Under the pieces are notes generated by a model. That model made no database searches, was not told the DNA's origin, and saw nothing but the letters and a program-made list of their open reading frames with translations. A stretch of 64,000 nt of DNA. Source: Siphonodentalium dalli. Lineage: Eukaryota > Mollusca > Scaphopoda > Gadilida > Siphonodentaliidae. Below, in pieces: positions 1 through 12,589 of the stretch (position 1 is the first letter of the stretch; each line of letters opens with the position of its first letter). A program made the translations under genes and the position numbers. The DNA is taken from assembly GCA_032622095.1 (NCBI GenBank), contig CP136066.1, positions 115,651,319 through 115,715,318 on the forward strand, written 5' to 3'.

Positions 1-388
1 TCTATGCTATGCTTGTCACATGAGTTATCTTGTTTTGTTTGTACAATATAAAATATTAAGTCAATACATGTTTGCTGTTATTATTTACATGAGCGACTGT
101 TAGCGACATTTTTAATGTCATAAGCGACCCGCAGTTGGTAGGGAATTCCTGATTACGTCAGGCACTTATGAATATATGTCTCCGTCTATAAACAACGAAA
201 CTCAGGAACATTTATATTAATTATTTATTTTATATACATGTAAAAGTTTGTTCATAAATATTATCAGCAAATGAATGCAACATATTGCCAAGTATATCAA
301 ATCAATAACGCTATTTTTTTTCATGCTTGTTACTAGTATCATGCTCAAACAGTTCTACTCAAGTTTATTGGTGACGATATTTAGTCAT
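1..388. other. AT-rich sequence, nothing recognised
   Basis: I see no coding potential, tRNA or clear repeat in this stretch. It may be the interior of the element whose right end lies at 389-448. Confidence 0.5.
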
Positions 389-448
389 ACCGCGGTATTA
401 TTTTCAATACCGTAGTCCATATTAAAATCTGGATACCTTGAAGCCCTA
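389..448. mobile_element. Possible right end of a hAT-like element
   Basis: The segment holds the palindromic motif ATACCGCGGTAT with further ACCG copies. It ends ...CAAGGTATCCAG in reverse, closing with TAGGGCTTCAAGG read on the minus strand. A TAGGG terminus preceded by palindromic subterminal motifs is what the complete hAT-like elements elsewhere in the window show. The 8 bases after it (CTTAAATG) would be the target duplication, but I find no matching left end, which probably lies outside the window. The call is by analogy only. Confidence 0.35.
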
Positions 449-1132
449 CTTAAATGTAACAATGTCCTGTGGTTTTAGGTAAATATATAATACAAACTGT
501 AGAAGTTGATTTACAGTTAAGGCACCAAGTGTATATTCAGTTGAGAAAGGGTCAATAACTCTAAAAATAAAAACCTGGGGCACATTTTTATCGAAAAACC
601 CCCCAATAAAATAACATCAGACAGCGTGTTTATCCCGATTCTAATTCACATGGACCAAAATATCATGCAAGAGTCACAAGAATCTGCCAAGGATGTACAT
701 GGTTGACAGTTTTCATAAAGTTCATGTCACTTCATCCTTGACATCATGCCCCACTTCATGAAGATATAGCTCCATATTATGAAATAAACAGAGTCATCAA
801 AAGGAATCCGCGAAATTCATTGACTCAAATTCCATATCCTGTCAATTTGACATCGGATATGCATAAAATATATTAATAAATGCAAGTTTTTGGTCAATGT
901 ATTACACTACTAACAGCCCACTGGAATTGCATCAGTTGTCAAGGGGGCACATCAACCTTCATAGCATAGCGACCAGTGGTTTGCTTTTTTGCAACATCAT
1001 GTTTGCGTCAATTACATAACCATTCCAACGTCCTTTGATTCCTTTAAAAAGACTGGTTTCAATTATAAACGGGTTGTCCAGTTCCTTCTCACATATTTCT
1101 AAAACAGTTACCGGTATCCTTAAACTAACCAG
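449..1132. other. Unique AT-rich sequence
   Basis: No feature can be supported. Short open frames here have no recognisable domain or splice context. Confidence 0.5.
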
Positions 1133-1335
1133 CTTAACCACAGCAGAATCATGGGTAACTTTTCAGGATTTAGTCGGAAATATGGCTTGTTGTCATTCAT
1201 TTAGTCGGAAATATGGCTTGTTGTCATTCATTGGAAACCTCTCAGGGAGAGCTTTCCGATGAATGGCAACAAGCCATATTTCCGACTCCCATAATTCTGC
1301 TGTGGTTAAGGAGTCGATTAATTAGAGCATTACTG
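1133..1335. mobile_element. Foldback MITE, family P, copy 1 (degenerate)
   Basis: Inverted arms begin with CTTAACCACAGCAGAAT on the left and close with ATTCTGCTGTGGTTAAGG on the right, with GGAAATATGGCTTGTTG in both arms. The left arm has a 32-bp tandem duplication (starting at 1169 and 1201), which breaks the symmetry. The same family occurs at 24775, 25121 and 56064. Confidence 0.75.
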
Positions 1336-2744
1336 AATATATAAATAAAATCATACCTGGAATATGACACCGGTGACAACTACCCTAAACTGCAGAAGTA
1401 GAAAGTAAGTTGTGGGATCATAAGCTGCGAGATTCACAAACTGTAGATTATTGTAGAGGCAATAGAGGGAGGCAGGAACAAAATACAGCAGTAGAACTGG
1501 AAAATAAGAGGATACAATAGTCAATGTCAGGTGGCCAGTTTGTGAACAGAATAATCATTCTGGATTTTAAGCTTGACTAATATAATATGCATGGAATATA
1601 GAAGGACCCTGATATGATGTTAAGGGAAAGAGCCTGAAGGATTGTGTAAATAGTCATGAACCTGTCTGGAGTAAACTACATACCCACATATCAAATAGTG
1701 GATTGTAGAGTTTTCATTTCCCAACCCCGGATTCCACATTAGTAGCGCCAATCAGAACTCACTATTAGTAGCACCAAGATAAAGGGGTCCAATCGAAACA
1801 ATTAATGTAGCACGATGTGACGTAATTTGGGGGAATACCGCAAGCCTTCAGAGAAATGAAAAGTTGGTGGGAATACGCAGGAATACAATTGACTCAGTAT
1901 CCTTATAAATCTGAGTGTATGTTTACAAAGACTGGTCATGAACTTGTCCTGTTCAGGCCATATGAAAATACTTGATTAATCTTATAGATCGTTTTTATGC
2001 AAGTAGACTTCTATATACCTAAGGTCTGGACGACATTTGATAATATAGGTCTATAATATACATGTAAATAGTGTATGGTATTGAATGTTATATGTCGCTG
2101 CAGTTAAGCCAATAATCATGCATGCCACCTTAAGACTAATTTTGGTCTTTACAGACACATCGATGTGTAGATGTATACACTTGAATAGAAAGGAGGGTTC
2201 ATATGGATACAGTACTGGTAGGCGCCATATGAATATCCCTTGTTATAGTAATACTGAAGGGGTTATTGCCACAATTTAGTGTGCTGTGAACCTAGCTTTA
2301 CGAAAAGGTGTTTTGGGTATCCAGCTTGACCTTGTGGGTTTATGTTATAGAAATTATCACCTTTCTTAGCATTGTGGCACCAATAAAAAGCAAATATGAA
2401 GCAGGAATAAAGGTTTTAAAGATGAAGTCCTACCCATGAGCCATATGATTAGATGCAAGATTTTGGTATATAAAAACTCCTTCAGCAGATATGGATGTCC
2501 CTTGTTATAGTAACTCAATATACATGTATATATTTACACTCACACATGCATTCGTACTGTGGAACATGAATGCAGGACGTTGGTTGGTCGATATTACGTC
2601 ACATGACGTCGTGTGCTGACCCCAACTTGCATCCATTTTTGTGTAGATGCAACTTGCACCGAGCCACGATAATAACGTTGGAAATGGGCACTTAAAACTC
2701 ATTTAATCTGCCAGTTGACTCGGTTGTGTGTAAATATAAGTAAT
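1336..2744. other. Unique AT-rich sequence
   Basis: No gene is recognised. A short motif (ATCCCTTGTTATAGTAA-like) occurs near 2235 and 2500. A TTACGTCACATGACGTC double CRE-like motif lies near 2594, but nothing nearby makes it a promoter. Confidence 0.45.
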
Positions 2745-2885
2745 GGATGTTGATTTTGTTGCGTTCCATAGAGTATGGATGCAAGTTGGTCTGACATTTT
2801 AATGTGTGGAATGCTTTCGCGTTCCACACAAAATGTCAGACCAACTTGCATCCATACTCTATGGAACGCAAGCAAATCAACAACC
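2745..2885. repeat. Large near-perfect palindrome
   Basis: The left arm (2745-2811) and right arm (2821-2885) are inverted copies sharing GTTCCATAGAGTATGGATG and GGTCTGACATTTT. They are separated by about 10 bases (TGCTTTCGCG). Arms of about 65 bp with very few mismatches indicate a young foldback element or recent palindromic duplication. I see no second copy in the window. Confidence 0.85.
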
Positions 2886-3734
2886 ATTTCTTAAATAGTC
2901 TAGTCTACTGAGGGAAATTAGTTGCTGAATACCACATATGCAGTCTTGTTGAGAGCCAAATACACTTTGACATCATGAAACATTCCATGACATTTTAACT
3001 GACTTATTTTCATTAAACTAAGCAATACAATTTATAAAATGGACCAATTTATTTATAATATATGTATCTGTTTATAAATAAATAAATAAATAATTTAAAT
3101 GTTCAGTACCATATGCGTTCATCGAAAGTTTTGACATTAGCAAATTATTTTTCATCCTGTTGGTCCATTGCTGATTTCGATCTTTTGTGCAACCAGGAAG
3201 TTGCCTGGACTTTTCTCAAACAAGACAATCAAGGACTGTTGAGTCACTCAACTGACACTAAAGACTGAGAAGACTGGGACTCACAACCACTGTATACAAT
3301 CACATGATCGGTGTATGGGTCAGATACTTTCGGATTCGATGTTTAATTTGATGTCAGAATAGGTCAATATTTCCAAAAAATCTGAAATTACAATATTTAA
3401 GGCCGTGATCTATTTCTATCAAACAACAGGACACAGAAGTTTTCCGAATGCCAGGCATTTTTGGGCATTGTTAATTTAGTTAAATCAGCAAATTAGTAAC
3501 ATTATCACCTGATTCTGACAATTGTTACCACATTTTAGGGTTAATTCACACATCTCCGCCCGTTCGGGTCAGAACTTTGCTTGCGCTCATCGGGTCTAGT
3601 TTATTTTCATGATTTTGTCATCAAAATTTGACCAGATTTGTGCAAAGGGTTCCGAAAGTATGCATTACGGGTTAGAGCAATAATTTAGCTTCAATATTAT
3701 TATGTACAGGTTTTCATCAATAAACTAATAAAAG
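2886..3734. other. Unique AT-rich sequence
   Basis: No gene is seen. It includes a short AAATAAAT run near 3076. Confidence 0.45.
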
Positions 3735-4180
3735 GTCAGCCGACCACAGTGTCCCCCGACAACGTGGCAAGTTGAAAATGGTTAATAACTCCGTAAAAAA
3801 ATAATTTTTCCGTCATCTATATACATGTTGCATATCTCCAATATGTGGGTAACAATACTCTGAAGTTTCAAATATCTATGATCAAAACTGTAGGAGGAGT
3901 TGAATACACCATGAAGGTACCCTCTTACAGAAAGTTATAAAAAATGTTTCTAAGTCTAAAAGGGTTAATAAATTCTGTCATCTATATACATGTTGCACAT
4001 CTTCAATATATGGGCAACTATATTCTGAAGTTTAAATCTCTGGGATGAAATCATGAAGGTACTCAAAAGTGTGATGGACGGATAGACGGACGAACGGACA
4101 GATGGACGAACAGACGGATGGACGGACAGAAGGAGCCCGTGCTATAGTCCCCCGAAAATAGATTTTTTGGGGGACAAAAA
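3735..4180 (+). repeat. Tandem-module repeat, family A, with GACGG tract and end hairpin
   Basis: Two diverged modules of about 170 bp share TCATCTATATACATGTTGCA and end before a GACGG/GACGA tract (4073-4130). A hairpin (4147-4175, arms GTCCCCC and GGGGGAC) and an A-run follow. The architecture matches families B to E and H in the window although the bodies differ. Confidence 0.65.
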
Positions 4181-4746
4181 TTAGGTTGGGGCAATAGCAA
4201 TTTTCACTGACAATCTGACAATTAGAGATGGCCTATCTATCTTTCTGGCAAGATTCCAGCTACAAAAAGACACAATCCCATGACATTCTGTTTGAAGACA
4301 TGCTTGCAGAACTATTCCCCAAAACAAAACACAATAGCTGGTATTATTCTTCTTACTTGAATGTGTTTAACCCTTTCAGTGCCAAGTCCGATTTTTGTAT
4401 CAACCCATATTTCCTTGATCATTTTTCAAATTTGTTGATTATAATAATGTGATACATTAATGGAAAGAGCTCTTATAAACTTGTTTTGAAGGCACCTTAG
4501 CACTGCTGTGCCCAAACAAACATATGAGAAACATGTGATGTTACAAATACATGTAGTTCACATAAAAGTGTTTTAAAAGATAAACTCTCAATCAAAATGT
4601 AGTAATGTTCTAAAAATAGCCACAAATGTCCTGGTGGCAGAAGCTCCAGTTGACTGGTTTCCCTGATGAATACTTTTACAACCCAAATCTATACAAAATG
4701 TTCAGGGAAGATATACACCATCTTTAAAAGATTTATTTCAATAACA
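4181..4746. other. Unique AT-rich sequence
   Basis: No supportable feature. The open frame near 4228 has no recognisable domain. Confidence 0.4.
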
Positions 4747-6550
4747 AATGAAAGTGTCAATGACACTGTAGCTCAACTTGGGGAGGTGTTTATAATTTTA
4801 TGCTGAGCAGTCAATAGAATGATAAAGAGGGAAAGTAAATGAAAGTATCACGGACACTGTAGCTCAACTTTGTAAAGAAGGTAATTTTTTTGTGATGAGC
4901 AATGAATAGAGAGATTAAAAAGGAGTGTAAAAAATGAGCAGTAAAGGATTTAGTCATACACAGAGTAAAATCCAAGATGGCAGCTAGCGGCCATGTTCTT
5001 TGGCCGAATGACTCGTTCCCATCTACGTGTAATTATTAACATCCATGACAAATTTTATGATTATCAAACTAAAGGTACGAACTGTAGCTTAAAAAATTTA
5101 GTCATACAAAGAGTAAAATCCAAGTCATGTTAACATCCATGACAAATTATATGATGATCAGACTAAAATTACGACCTGTAGCCCGTGCTAAATGATTTAG
5201 TCATACAAAGAGTAAAATCCAAGATGGCTGCTGGCGGCCATGTTTTTTGGCCAAGACCCCAAAATAAATCGTTCCCATCTACATGTTAATATTAACATCC
5301 ATGACAGATTTCATGATGATCAAATGAACAGTAAGACCTGTAGCCCGTGCTAATGGATTGAATTTTGAAATCCAAGATGGCCATGTTTTTCGTCCGAATG
5401 ACCCCAAAATGACTCGTTCCCATCTACATTCCAATTTCAACAGCCATGAAAAATTTCATGATGATCAGACTCAAGGTACGACCTGTAGTCCGTGCTAAAG
5501 CATGTAGTCATACAAAGAGTAAAATCCAAGATGGCTGCTGGCGGCCATGTTTTTTGGCCAAATGACCCCAAAATTACTCGTTCCCAACTACATGTCATTA
5601 TTAACATCCATGACAAATTTTATGATGATCAGACTAAAGGTACGACCTGTAGCCCGTGCTAAAGAATTTAGTCATCCATGATGGCTGTTGGCGGCCATGT
5701 TTTTCGGCCGAATGAGCCCAAAATTACTCGTTCCCATCTACACGTCAATATTAACATCCATGACAAATTTCATTATGATCAGACGAACAGTACGACCTGT
5801 GGCCCGTGCTAATGGATTAAATTTTGAAATCCAAGATGGCCACTGGCGGCCATGTTTTTTTTCCAAATGACCCCAAAATGACTCGTTCCCATCTACATGT
5901 CAATGTCAACATCCATTACAAATTTCATAATAATCGGACCAAAGGTACGACGTGTAGCCCGTGCTAAAGGATTTAGTCATACAAAGAGTAAAATCCAAGA
6001 TGGCTGCTGGTAGCCATGTTTTTTGCCCGAATGACCCAAAAATGACTCGTTCCCATCTACATGTCATTGTATAACATCCATGGCACATTTTATGATGATC
6101 TGACCAAAGGTACGACCTGTAGCCCGTGTCAAAGGATTTAGTCATGCAAATAGTAAAATCTAAGATGGCTGCCGGTGGCCATGTTCTTTTGGCCGAATGA
6201 CCCCAAAATTACTCGTTCCCATCAACATGTCAATATTAACATCCATGACAAATTTCATGACAATAAGATGAACAGTACAGCCTGTAGCCCGTGCTAATAG
6301 ATTGAATTTTGAAATCCAAATTGGCCACTGGCGGCCATGTTTTTTTTCCGAATGACCCCAAAATAACTCAACAATGTCAACATCCATGACAAATTTCATA
6401 ATAATCGGACCAAAGGTACGAACTGTAGCCCGTGCTAAAGGAAATTGTTGACGCATCACACACGCGCACACACACACACACACACACGGACGACGGATAC
6501 CAAGCCATGGCAATAGCTCAAACTTTACAAAGTAAAGTTAAGCTAAAAAG
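4747..6550 (+). repeat. Tandem-module repeat, family C, copy 1 (complete-looking)
   Basis: The 5' end (GTCAATGACACTGTAGCTCA) is duplicated near 4756 and 4850. About eight degenerate modules of 150-170 bp follow, each with a TTTAGTCATACAAAGAGT, AAGATGGC and GGTACGACCTGTAGCCCG core. A CA-dinucleotide run (6462-6486), a short GACGACGG tract and a palindromic end (ACTTTACAAAGTAAAGT then AGCTAAAA) close it. The open frames across it are only translations of the repeat. Confidence 0.8.
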
Positions 6551-6717
6551 TTTCAGTAAATGGATCAGTGTTCGCGCTGTCGGTGGCCAAATTGGCCAAT
6601 GGCTAATCTTTTTCGAATTTGGCTAATAAAAATTTCATTTGGCTAAACTTTTGGCTAAGATTTTTTGTACCCCACAATTGGAGAAGGAAAGCATGGAGCT
6701 GGAAAGCCAATTAACAA

Positions 6718-6912
6718 CACAGTCAAAGACTGTGGGGTCGCTCACCAGACTGCAAAGACTGATAAGACTGGGACTCTGGAGACCACAACAGTCAGAACTA
6801 TTCATAATCACTTTAAAAGAATTATATCTAAACAGGATATGTGGCTAGAGAGGCTACATGTATGTAGATCAGTGAATATCTACCTTTAAATTACCAACTG
6901 CTCACTACTGAT
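6718..6912 (+). repeat. Dispersed repeat, family G, copy 1
   Basis: About 195 bp starting CAGTCAAAGACTGTGG and ending CTGCTCACTACTGATC. It is matched closely at 18121-18315. A shorter related piece (AAGACTGGGACTC) lies near 3270. No terminal repeats or coding are seen. Confidence 0.75.
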
Positions 6913-7147
6913 CACCCCCCCCCCCCCCCTCCTCCAGCTCAACATGTCCCCTCAATTGTTGGAAATTTCCAATCTCACAAGCGCCTTTTTATAAAACCAT
7001 TTAGACATGTTTAAAGCCCAATTATCCATGGACCCAAAAACACTATATGTATGTCAGATTAATCAGTCAGGTAGTTCCAAGGTAGATGTTTTAATGAATT
7101 TTGTATTTTAATGATTTTATTAGACACAAAAGTCTTAAGTCCCCATA
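6913..7147. other. Poly-C tract and unique sequence
   Basis: A run of about 14 C bases starts at about 6915. The rest is unrecognised. Confidence 0.5.
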
Positions 7148-7738
7148 GCCCCGTCATTTCTTAACAGGTTGACAGTCCAACCTCTCTTGAGAAGACATTT
7201 TAAGTATTACTATAGAAACATACAGTTATGTCCCTGGTCCAACCCTATTTAACCTGGTGACCCCATCTGAATAAATTTGAATCCCAGACACCAAAGAACC
7301 CTTCATACTAAATATCAGTAAAATAAACCTGATGGTCCGTGTGAAGGAAGCATATTAAGAGGAAAACTGTCCTTTGCTTGGCCCCTATTTGACCAGGTGA
7401 CCCCATTTGAACAAATTTGAACTAGTCACCAAATGACCCTTCATACCAAATATGAACCCATTCAACCTGATGGTACATGAGAAGTCGTTTTTAAAAATTA
7501 CTATGGAGGGCAAGAGTTATGGCCCTGGCTTCACAACCATGTGGGAGTGACCTCATTTGAACAAATCTGAATGTGAGTCACCTATGGAACATCCACACCA
7601 AATATGAACCCAATCAGTCTTATGATCTAGAGAAGATGTTCAAAGAATTGTTGATAGATGGATGGACAGACAGATGAACAGGTGACAGATGAGAAGTGAT
7701 GACTATATAGCTTCATCTCAGGTGAGCTTAAAAATTAC
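7148..7738 (+). repeat. Tandem-module repeat, family B, copy 1
   Basis: Three modules of about 180 bp repeat GTTATG(T/G)CCCTGG, GTGACCCCATTTGAA and ACCAAATATGAACCC. A GACAGA-type tract and the end AGCTTCATCTCAGGTGAGCTT with an A-run follow. Copies 2 and 3 lie at 9325 and 18655. Confidence 0.8.
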
Positions 7739-8000
7739 ATTTCATTGAACAAATCTGTCAATCAACCCCACCCCCCCCCCCCCCCCAACAGTGTGGGGAC
7801 ATCCATGAGAGAATATGACATACATGATTTATTTGAATGCCTGACTACATTAGCTTAATAAAATTCCCATGACCTTGAAAGCCAGTGCATTCTCTGGGAA
7901 TAAATTCCATTCATGAAACTACTATCAGCATGTCTTGGAGAGGTGTTGACATTTAGATAATTAGGTTTTAACGACTGCACAAACAGCTTTGCTACAAAAC

Positions 8001-9190
8001 TAGTGATGAGCCGATAATCGGGAACGACAATCGGAATCGGCCGATTGTGGCCCATCGGATGACAATCGGTACTCGGGTTTGAACATCGGGATTTCCGATT
8101 GTCTAAATAATAAATGAGTGCTTGTTTTTCTTTAATAAACTGTTTTAAATATGACGATGTTTTGTTGAATAAATGACCAGTAAACATGGGGAAAGTGATA
8201 CCAAACACAAACTTGATATACATACATGCCCTCTGCAATACCCTGGCCGTACCTGGGTCTATGTGTGAACAATATATTAGTGGGGGTCGCCGGGAAGCAC
8301 GTGACACTTTGAGTTAGAGTGAGGCAGCGAGCATGACACCATGATTGCACATAATAATTCATTAATTATTGGCATACCGGAACAGTCGTTTCAGTCGATT
8401 GATTTCTTTAGCATTGTGATGTACACAACGTACATGTCATGGGACTCATGTACGCCCATAGGTAACTTTATTGTTCGTCAACATGTAGACATTTTGATTT
8501 ATGTATGTCAAACTATAAAAAATCAAAATGTATGCATACGCACTACAACAAAGCTATCTATATAGTACATACAGCGTAACAGGTATAAACACTACTATAG
8601 AAACCGAAAGTGCATGTCACGTGACTTTAAATAGTTGAAGACAATGTCATTCCATCCAGTCAGCCTCGTGTGACGTCACGTATATGTCACCACAAATGAT
8701 TATTATGATGACCACGCCGAAATCGAATCGTGTCTGTGAAATTGACATGAACATGGTGTAACTTGCAACTAGTTCAGTCGGCTCATTTCCTTTGACTTGA
8801 TGTCTTTGAATTGGGATCAAAGAAAAATGCCGTTTGATGAATTGTTATCAAAAACGGACCATGGACATGTCGTTATGCACGTGGCTACATCAAACTTTCA
8901 AAAAAATTGTTGTGGAATAGCCTAGAATACATGGGTATGTTGCCTGTATTCGATCACTAGTCTGCCCATACCCACCTATCTACTTACCCAAACATATACA
9001 TATGTATACAGTGTACTGGCATATTACTACGTTTGTTGCTAGCTTCTAATTCTAAGTATTATATAACACATACAACATATTCTGCTATACATTATTGAAA
9101 TAATCGGAATCGGCACCTGAATCGGCCGATTGTGATCTCAAATAATCGGCAATCGGCGTACGGCTCTATTTGACAATCGGCTCATCACTA
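8001..9190. mobile_element. Non-autonomous hAT-like element 1
   Basis: Terminal inverted repeats TAGTGATGAGCCGAT (15 of 15 matched) bound 1190 bp. The 8-bp target duplication TACAAAAC is exact (7993-8000 and 9191-9198). An 8-bp duplication is the hAT signature. Both ends carry clustered CCGATT/AATCGG motifs, probable transposase binding sites. No transposase is encoded; the open frames at 7855-8565 have no domain. Confidence 0.9.
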
Positions 9191-9271
9191 TACAAAACAA
9201 GGATTTTAATGGGGTGAACTAGGCAGAGATAATATGGTATGGTACAGCGTGGTGTGGCAGGGACAGGAGGT

Positions 9272-9294
9272 GGGGTGGGGAGGGTGGGGTGGGG
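9272..9294 (+). other. G-quadruplex-capable tract
   Basis: Five consecutive runs of three to four G bases are separated by single bases (GGGGTGGGGAGGGTGGGG and onward). This fits the intramolecular G4 pattern with one-base loops. It lies just after hAT-like element 1. Confidence 0.6.
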
Positions 9295-9324
9295 TAGCTG
9301 TGATGTGTCTAAAAAAAAATTAAA

Positions 9325-9846
9325 GGTCCATATCTGACCCAGTGACCCCATTTGAACAAATCTGAACCCCAGTCACCCAAGGTCCCTCCGTACCAAATAT
9401 AAGCTAAATCGGCCCAATATTTTTTGAGAAGAAGTCATTCTAAGAATTACTATGAGTTATGGCCCTGGTTTCTTAACCAATTGACCGGGTGACCTCTTTT
9501 GAATAAATCTGAACACCAGTCACCCAAGGAACCTCCGTACCAAATATTAGCTAAATCGGCCCAATGGTTCTGGACAAGAAGTCGTTGTAATAATTACTAT
9601 GGAGGAATAGAGTTATGGCCCTGGTTTCACAACTATTTGACCCAGTAACCTCATTTGAACAAATCTGAATGAGAGTCACCTAGGGAACATCCGCACTAAA
9701 TATGAACCAATTCGGTCTTACGGTTCCAGAGGAGAAGATGTTTAAAGAATTGTTGACGGATGGACAGAGCGACGGAGCGACGGACAGACAGATGAGGAGT
9801 GATGACTATAGCTCAGCCGGAGACTTCGTCTCAGGTGAGCTAAAAA
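9325..9846 (+). repeat. Tandem-module repeat, family B, copy 2
   Basis: Three modules with GAGTTATGGCCCTGGTTTC and CACCCAAGG, then a GACGG/GACAGA tract. It ends with a hairpin, AGCTCAGCCGGAGAC-TTC-GTCTCAGGTGAGCT, and an A-run (about 9811-9846). Confidence 0.8.
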
Positions 9847-10900
9847 GTGCTGAATAGATCGACATTCAAGACGAAGTTAGGCGACGAAAGTATTTTGTAT
9901 TTCAGAAAAAATAACCACAACGGTCCAATAAATATGCGGAGTTTTGTTTATACGGGGTCGATGACACTGACTATGTAAACATGTATGCTTTGAAGAGAGT
10001 TGTTATCAATTAATAGGTGAATACCTAGTGATGACGCTGTTGTTTTATGGAGTATTTTTGTAATGTCCAATACATTGGCGGATCGGAATAGTATCCATCA
10101 TTCACATTCACTGCACATAATCAAACTTCACCGAGACAGCAACAGGTAAGCTCTGACATTTAACCAGCCTAATCGTCAAAACGCTTAATCTGTACATTGG
10201 TTATGTATTTTATGTGGATTAGGCAGTCTGTAAGATAAAATATCTAAATCCATTGTTCCCTTAATTGGATGTACAGGCGAACAGTTCTTAAAGGATTTAT
10301 TCGGTCTAGAAACTACAAAACACAATCGGAAAGCCCTCCTGTTGTGATTAAAATGATCCAAGTCCCATTCCGATCGCATAATAAATAACCCGTAAAATAA
10401 ATAAATAATACCACCACCGGTATTCGGAGATTTCCGTGACTAAACTACGAGTGACGTATTTGTGGGAGAGCAAATTAAAAACACAGTTTCGGAGCCTGAG
10501 TTTATTATGCTGACTACGATGACGTAATCGTAAGTCAGCCGATACTAAAATGCGGAGTGGTATGTGCGCGTGTTGTGCATAGATTACATCGCTATTCAAT
10601 GTATTATCTAAATAAAGAAGATAGTGTGGCCGCTTTGGCCGTTTATCTGGAATATAAAACAATAATTATGTGAATAAAGTATTAGTAGCGCCTAGAATGG
10701 TTGTTTTTGTAGCCATTAATAACATGCTGCCACGTGTCTGCTTTGTTGAATAGAAGGCAGTAGTGCTTCGATTGTCTTGTATTCACTTTGGTGATTTGTA
10801 ATCACTCAGTGACTATTCATCAGTGTCAGTCGCGAACTTGTTTGCACAGTAAAATGCCCCAAAGTGAATATAAAGGGCGACGGAGGATCACATTCACCTG
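9847..10900. other. Unique AT-rich sequence
   Basis: No gene is recognised. GCGCCCAAAT (about 10915) and ATTTGGGCGC (about 10960) form a small inverted pair just beyond this stretch. Confidence 0.4.
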
Positions 10901-11030
10901 GTCATACATAAGAAGCGCCCAAATGTTATATAAATACTGTGCTGAATAATGTTAACTCTATTTGGGCGCTTTTGTTTTTTTGTTTTTTAACTTTCGATAT
11001 AAATATCCCGAATATCTGTCATCTCCACAT

Positions 11031-11120
11031 ATGCCAAGTAGATGTAGTGTCTTCGGTTGTGGAAGGGCTAGCGATCCATTATTAAGTACCTCCAAAAAGA
11101 CAACACAGTGCGTAATTTAG
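11031..11120 (+). pseudogene. Possible THAP zinc-finger start, truncated
   Basis: An ATG opens 29 codons beginning MPSRCSVFGCGRASDP. The M-P-x-x-C-x4-C spacing is that of the THAP-domain N-terminus (the known family pattern is M-P-x-x-C-x4-C followed by a F-x-x-F-P and a C-x2-H pair). The frame reaches a stop at 11118 without the FP or C-x2-H parts, so only the first Cys pair is present. A TATA-like TATAAATA lies upstream near 11000. It could be a first exon whose donor I cannot place, a fragment of a P-like or THAP-bearing transposon, or chance. Confidence 0.35.
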
Positions 11121-11310
11121 AACGCTCTTTATTGTCTACCGCTTTTGGGAGACGGAAGCATGGACGCTCTTTATATTTAAATGTCACAATACCATACAAA
11201 ATCACCCATGACATATCAAAATAGAGCACGTTCATAATTGAGAACGCTCTTTATTGTCTATGACGCGACGAAAACATGGACGCTCTTTATTAGAGGCAAT
11301 CATTGGATTT
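11105..11310 (+). repeat. Tandem pair with CGCTCTTTATTGTCT core
   Basis: GAACGCTCTTTATTGTCTA and ATGGACGCTCTTTAT appear twice in the same order, about 120 bp apart (11120-11180 and 11240-11295). Function is not evident. Confidence 0.6.
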
Positions 11311-11504
11311 TTTCTAGGCTAACAATTAAAAACAAATCCTCTCTAGAAAGTCAATATCTGCATCAAAACCTAAAATAAAAATAAACGAACAACAAACACA
11401 ACCTGAACAAGGGGTACACATCTAAGATGCTTTTGTCGAGTTTTTTGGCAGTCGAACCAAACTTCTGCCAATAAGGTGCACAACCCCCGGGAAAAAAAGT
11501 TGGA

Positions 11505-12555
11505 CGGTGGTATATTACTGCAATAGACCTATATACCAAATATCAATTGAATCCGTTAATATTTCATTGAGTTATCGCACGAACGGTGATAAAATTGTGA
11601 CTAAATTAGACAAACTAAGACCCATAACTCCGGAAAAAACATTCGGACAAACCTGGTTTTCGAACTCGTCCGAGATATTGTTGCAGGACACTCATACACC
11701 AAATATTGTTGAGATCGGTTAATATTTCATCGAGTTATCGCGGTAACGGTGATAACATTGCTAAAAATAGACAAACTAAGACCCATAACTCCGCGAAAAC
11801 AACTCGGACAAACCTGGTTTTCGAACTCGTCCGAGATATCGTTGCAGGAGACTCACATACCAAATATTGTTGAAATCAGTTAATATGTCATCGAGTTATC
11901 GAGCTAACGGTGATAAAATTGCTAAAAATAGACAAACTAAGACCCATAACTCTCGGCGAAAAAAATTCGAACAAACCTGGTTTTCGAACTCGTCAGAGAT
12001 ATTGTTGCAGGAGACTCATATACCAAATATTGTTGAAATCGGTTAATATTTCATCGAGTTATCGCGCTATCGGTGATAAAATTGCTAAAAATAGACAAAC
12101 TAAGACCCATAATTCCGCGAAAAAAATTTGGACAAACCTGGTTTTCGAACTCGTCCGAGATATTGCTGCAGGAGACTCATATACCAAATATTGTTGAAAT
12201 TGGTTAATATTTCATCGAGTTATCGCGCTATCGGTGATCAAATTGCTAAAAATAGACAAACTAAGACCCATAACTCCTCGAAAAATATTTGGACAAACCT
12301 GGTTTTCGAACTCGTCCGAGATATTGTTGCAGGAGACTCATATACCAAATATTGTTGAAATCGGTTAATATTTCATCGAGTTATCGCGCTATCGGTGATA
12401 AAATTGCTAAAAATAGACAAACTAAGACCCATAACTCCGCGAAAATATTTTGGACAAACCTGGTTTTCGAACTCGTCCGAGATATTGTTGCAAGAGTCTC
12501 ATATACCAAATATTGTTGAAATTGGTTAATATTTGCGTGAGTTATCGCGCTATCG
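11505..12555 (+). repeat. 160/161-bp satellite-like tandem array
   Basis: At least six units. The landmark ACAAACCTGGTTTTCGAACT occurs at about 11650, 11811, 11972, 12132, 12292 and 12453, giving periods of 160-161 bp. Units are homogeneous in the middle and diverge at the 5' edge. Open frames here (for example 11910-12519) are translations of the repeat, not genes. Confidence 0.9.
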
Positions 12556-12589
12556 GTGAAAAACTTAACTAACAAGAACAACACTGGGC

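Noticed and set aside
11907-12519. Series of 76-95-aa plus-strand frames of near-identical sequence
   Set aside because: They are consecutive units of the 161-bp satellite.
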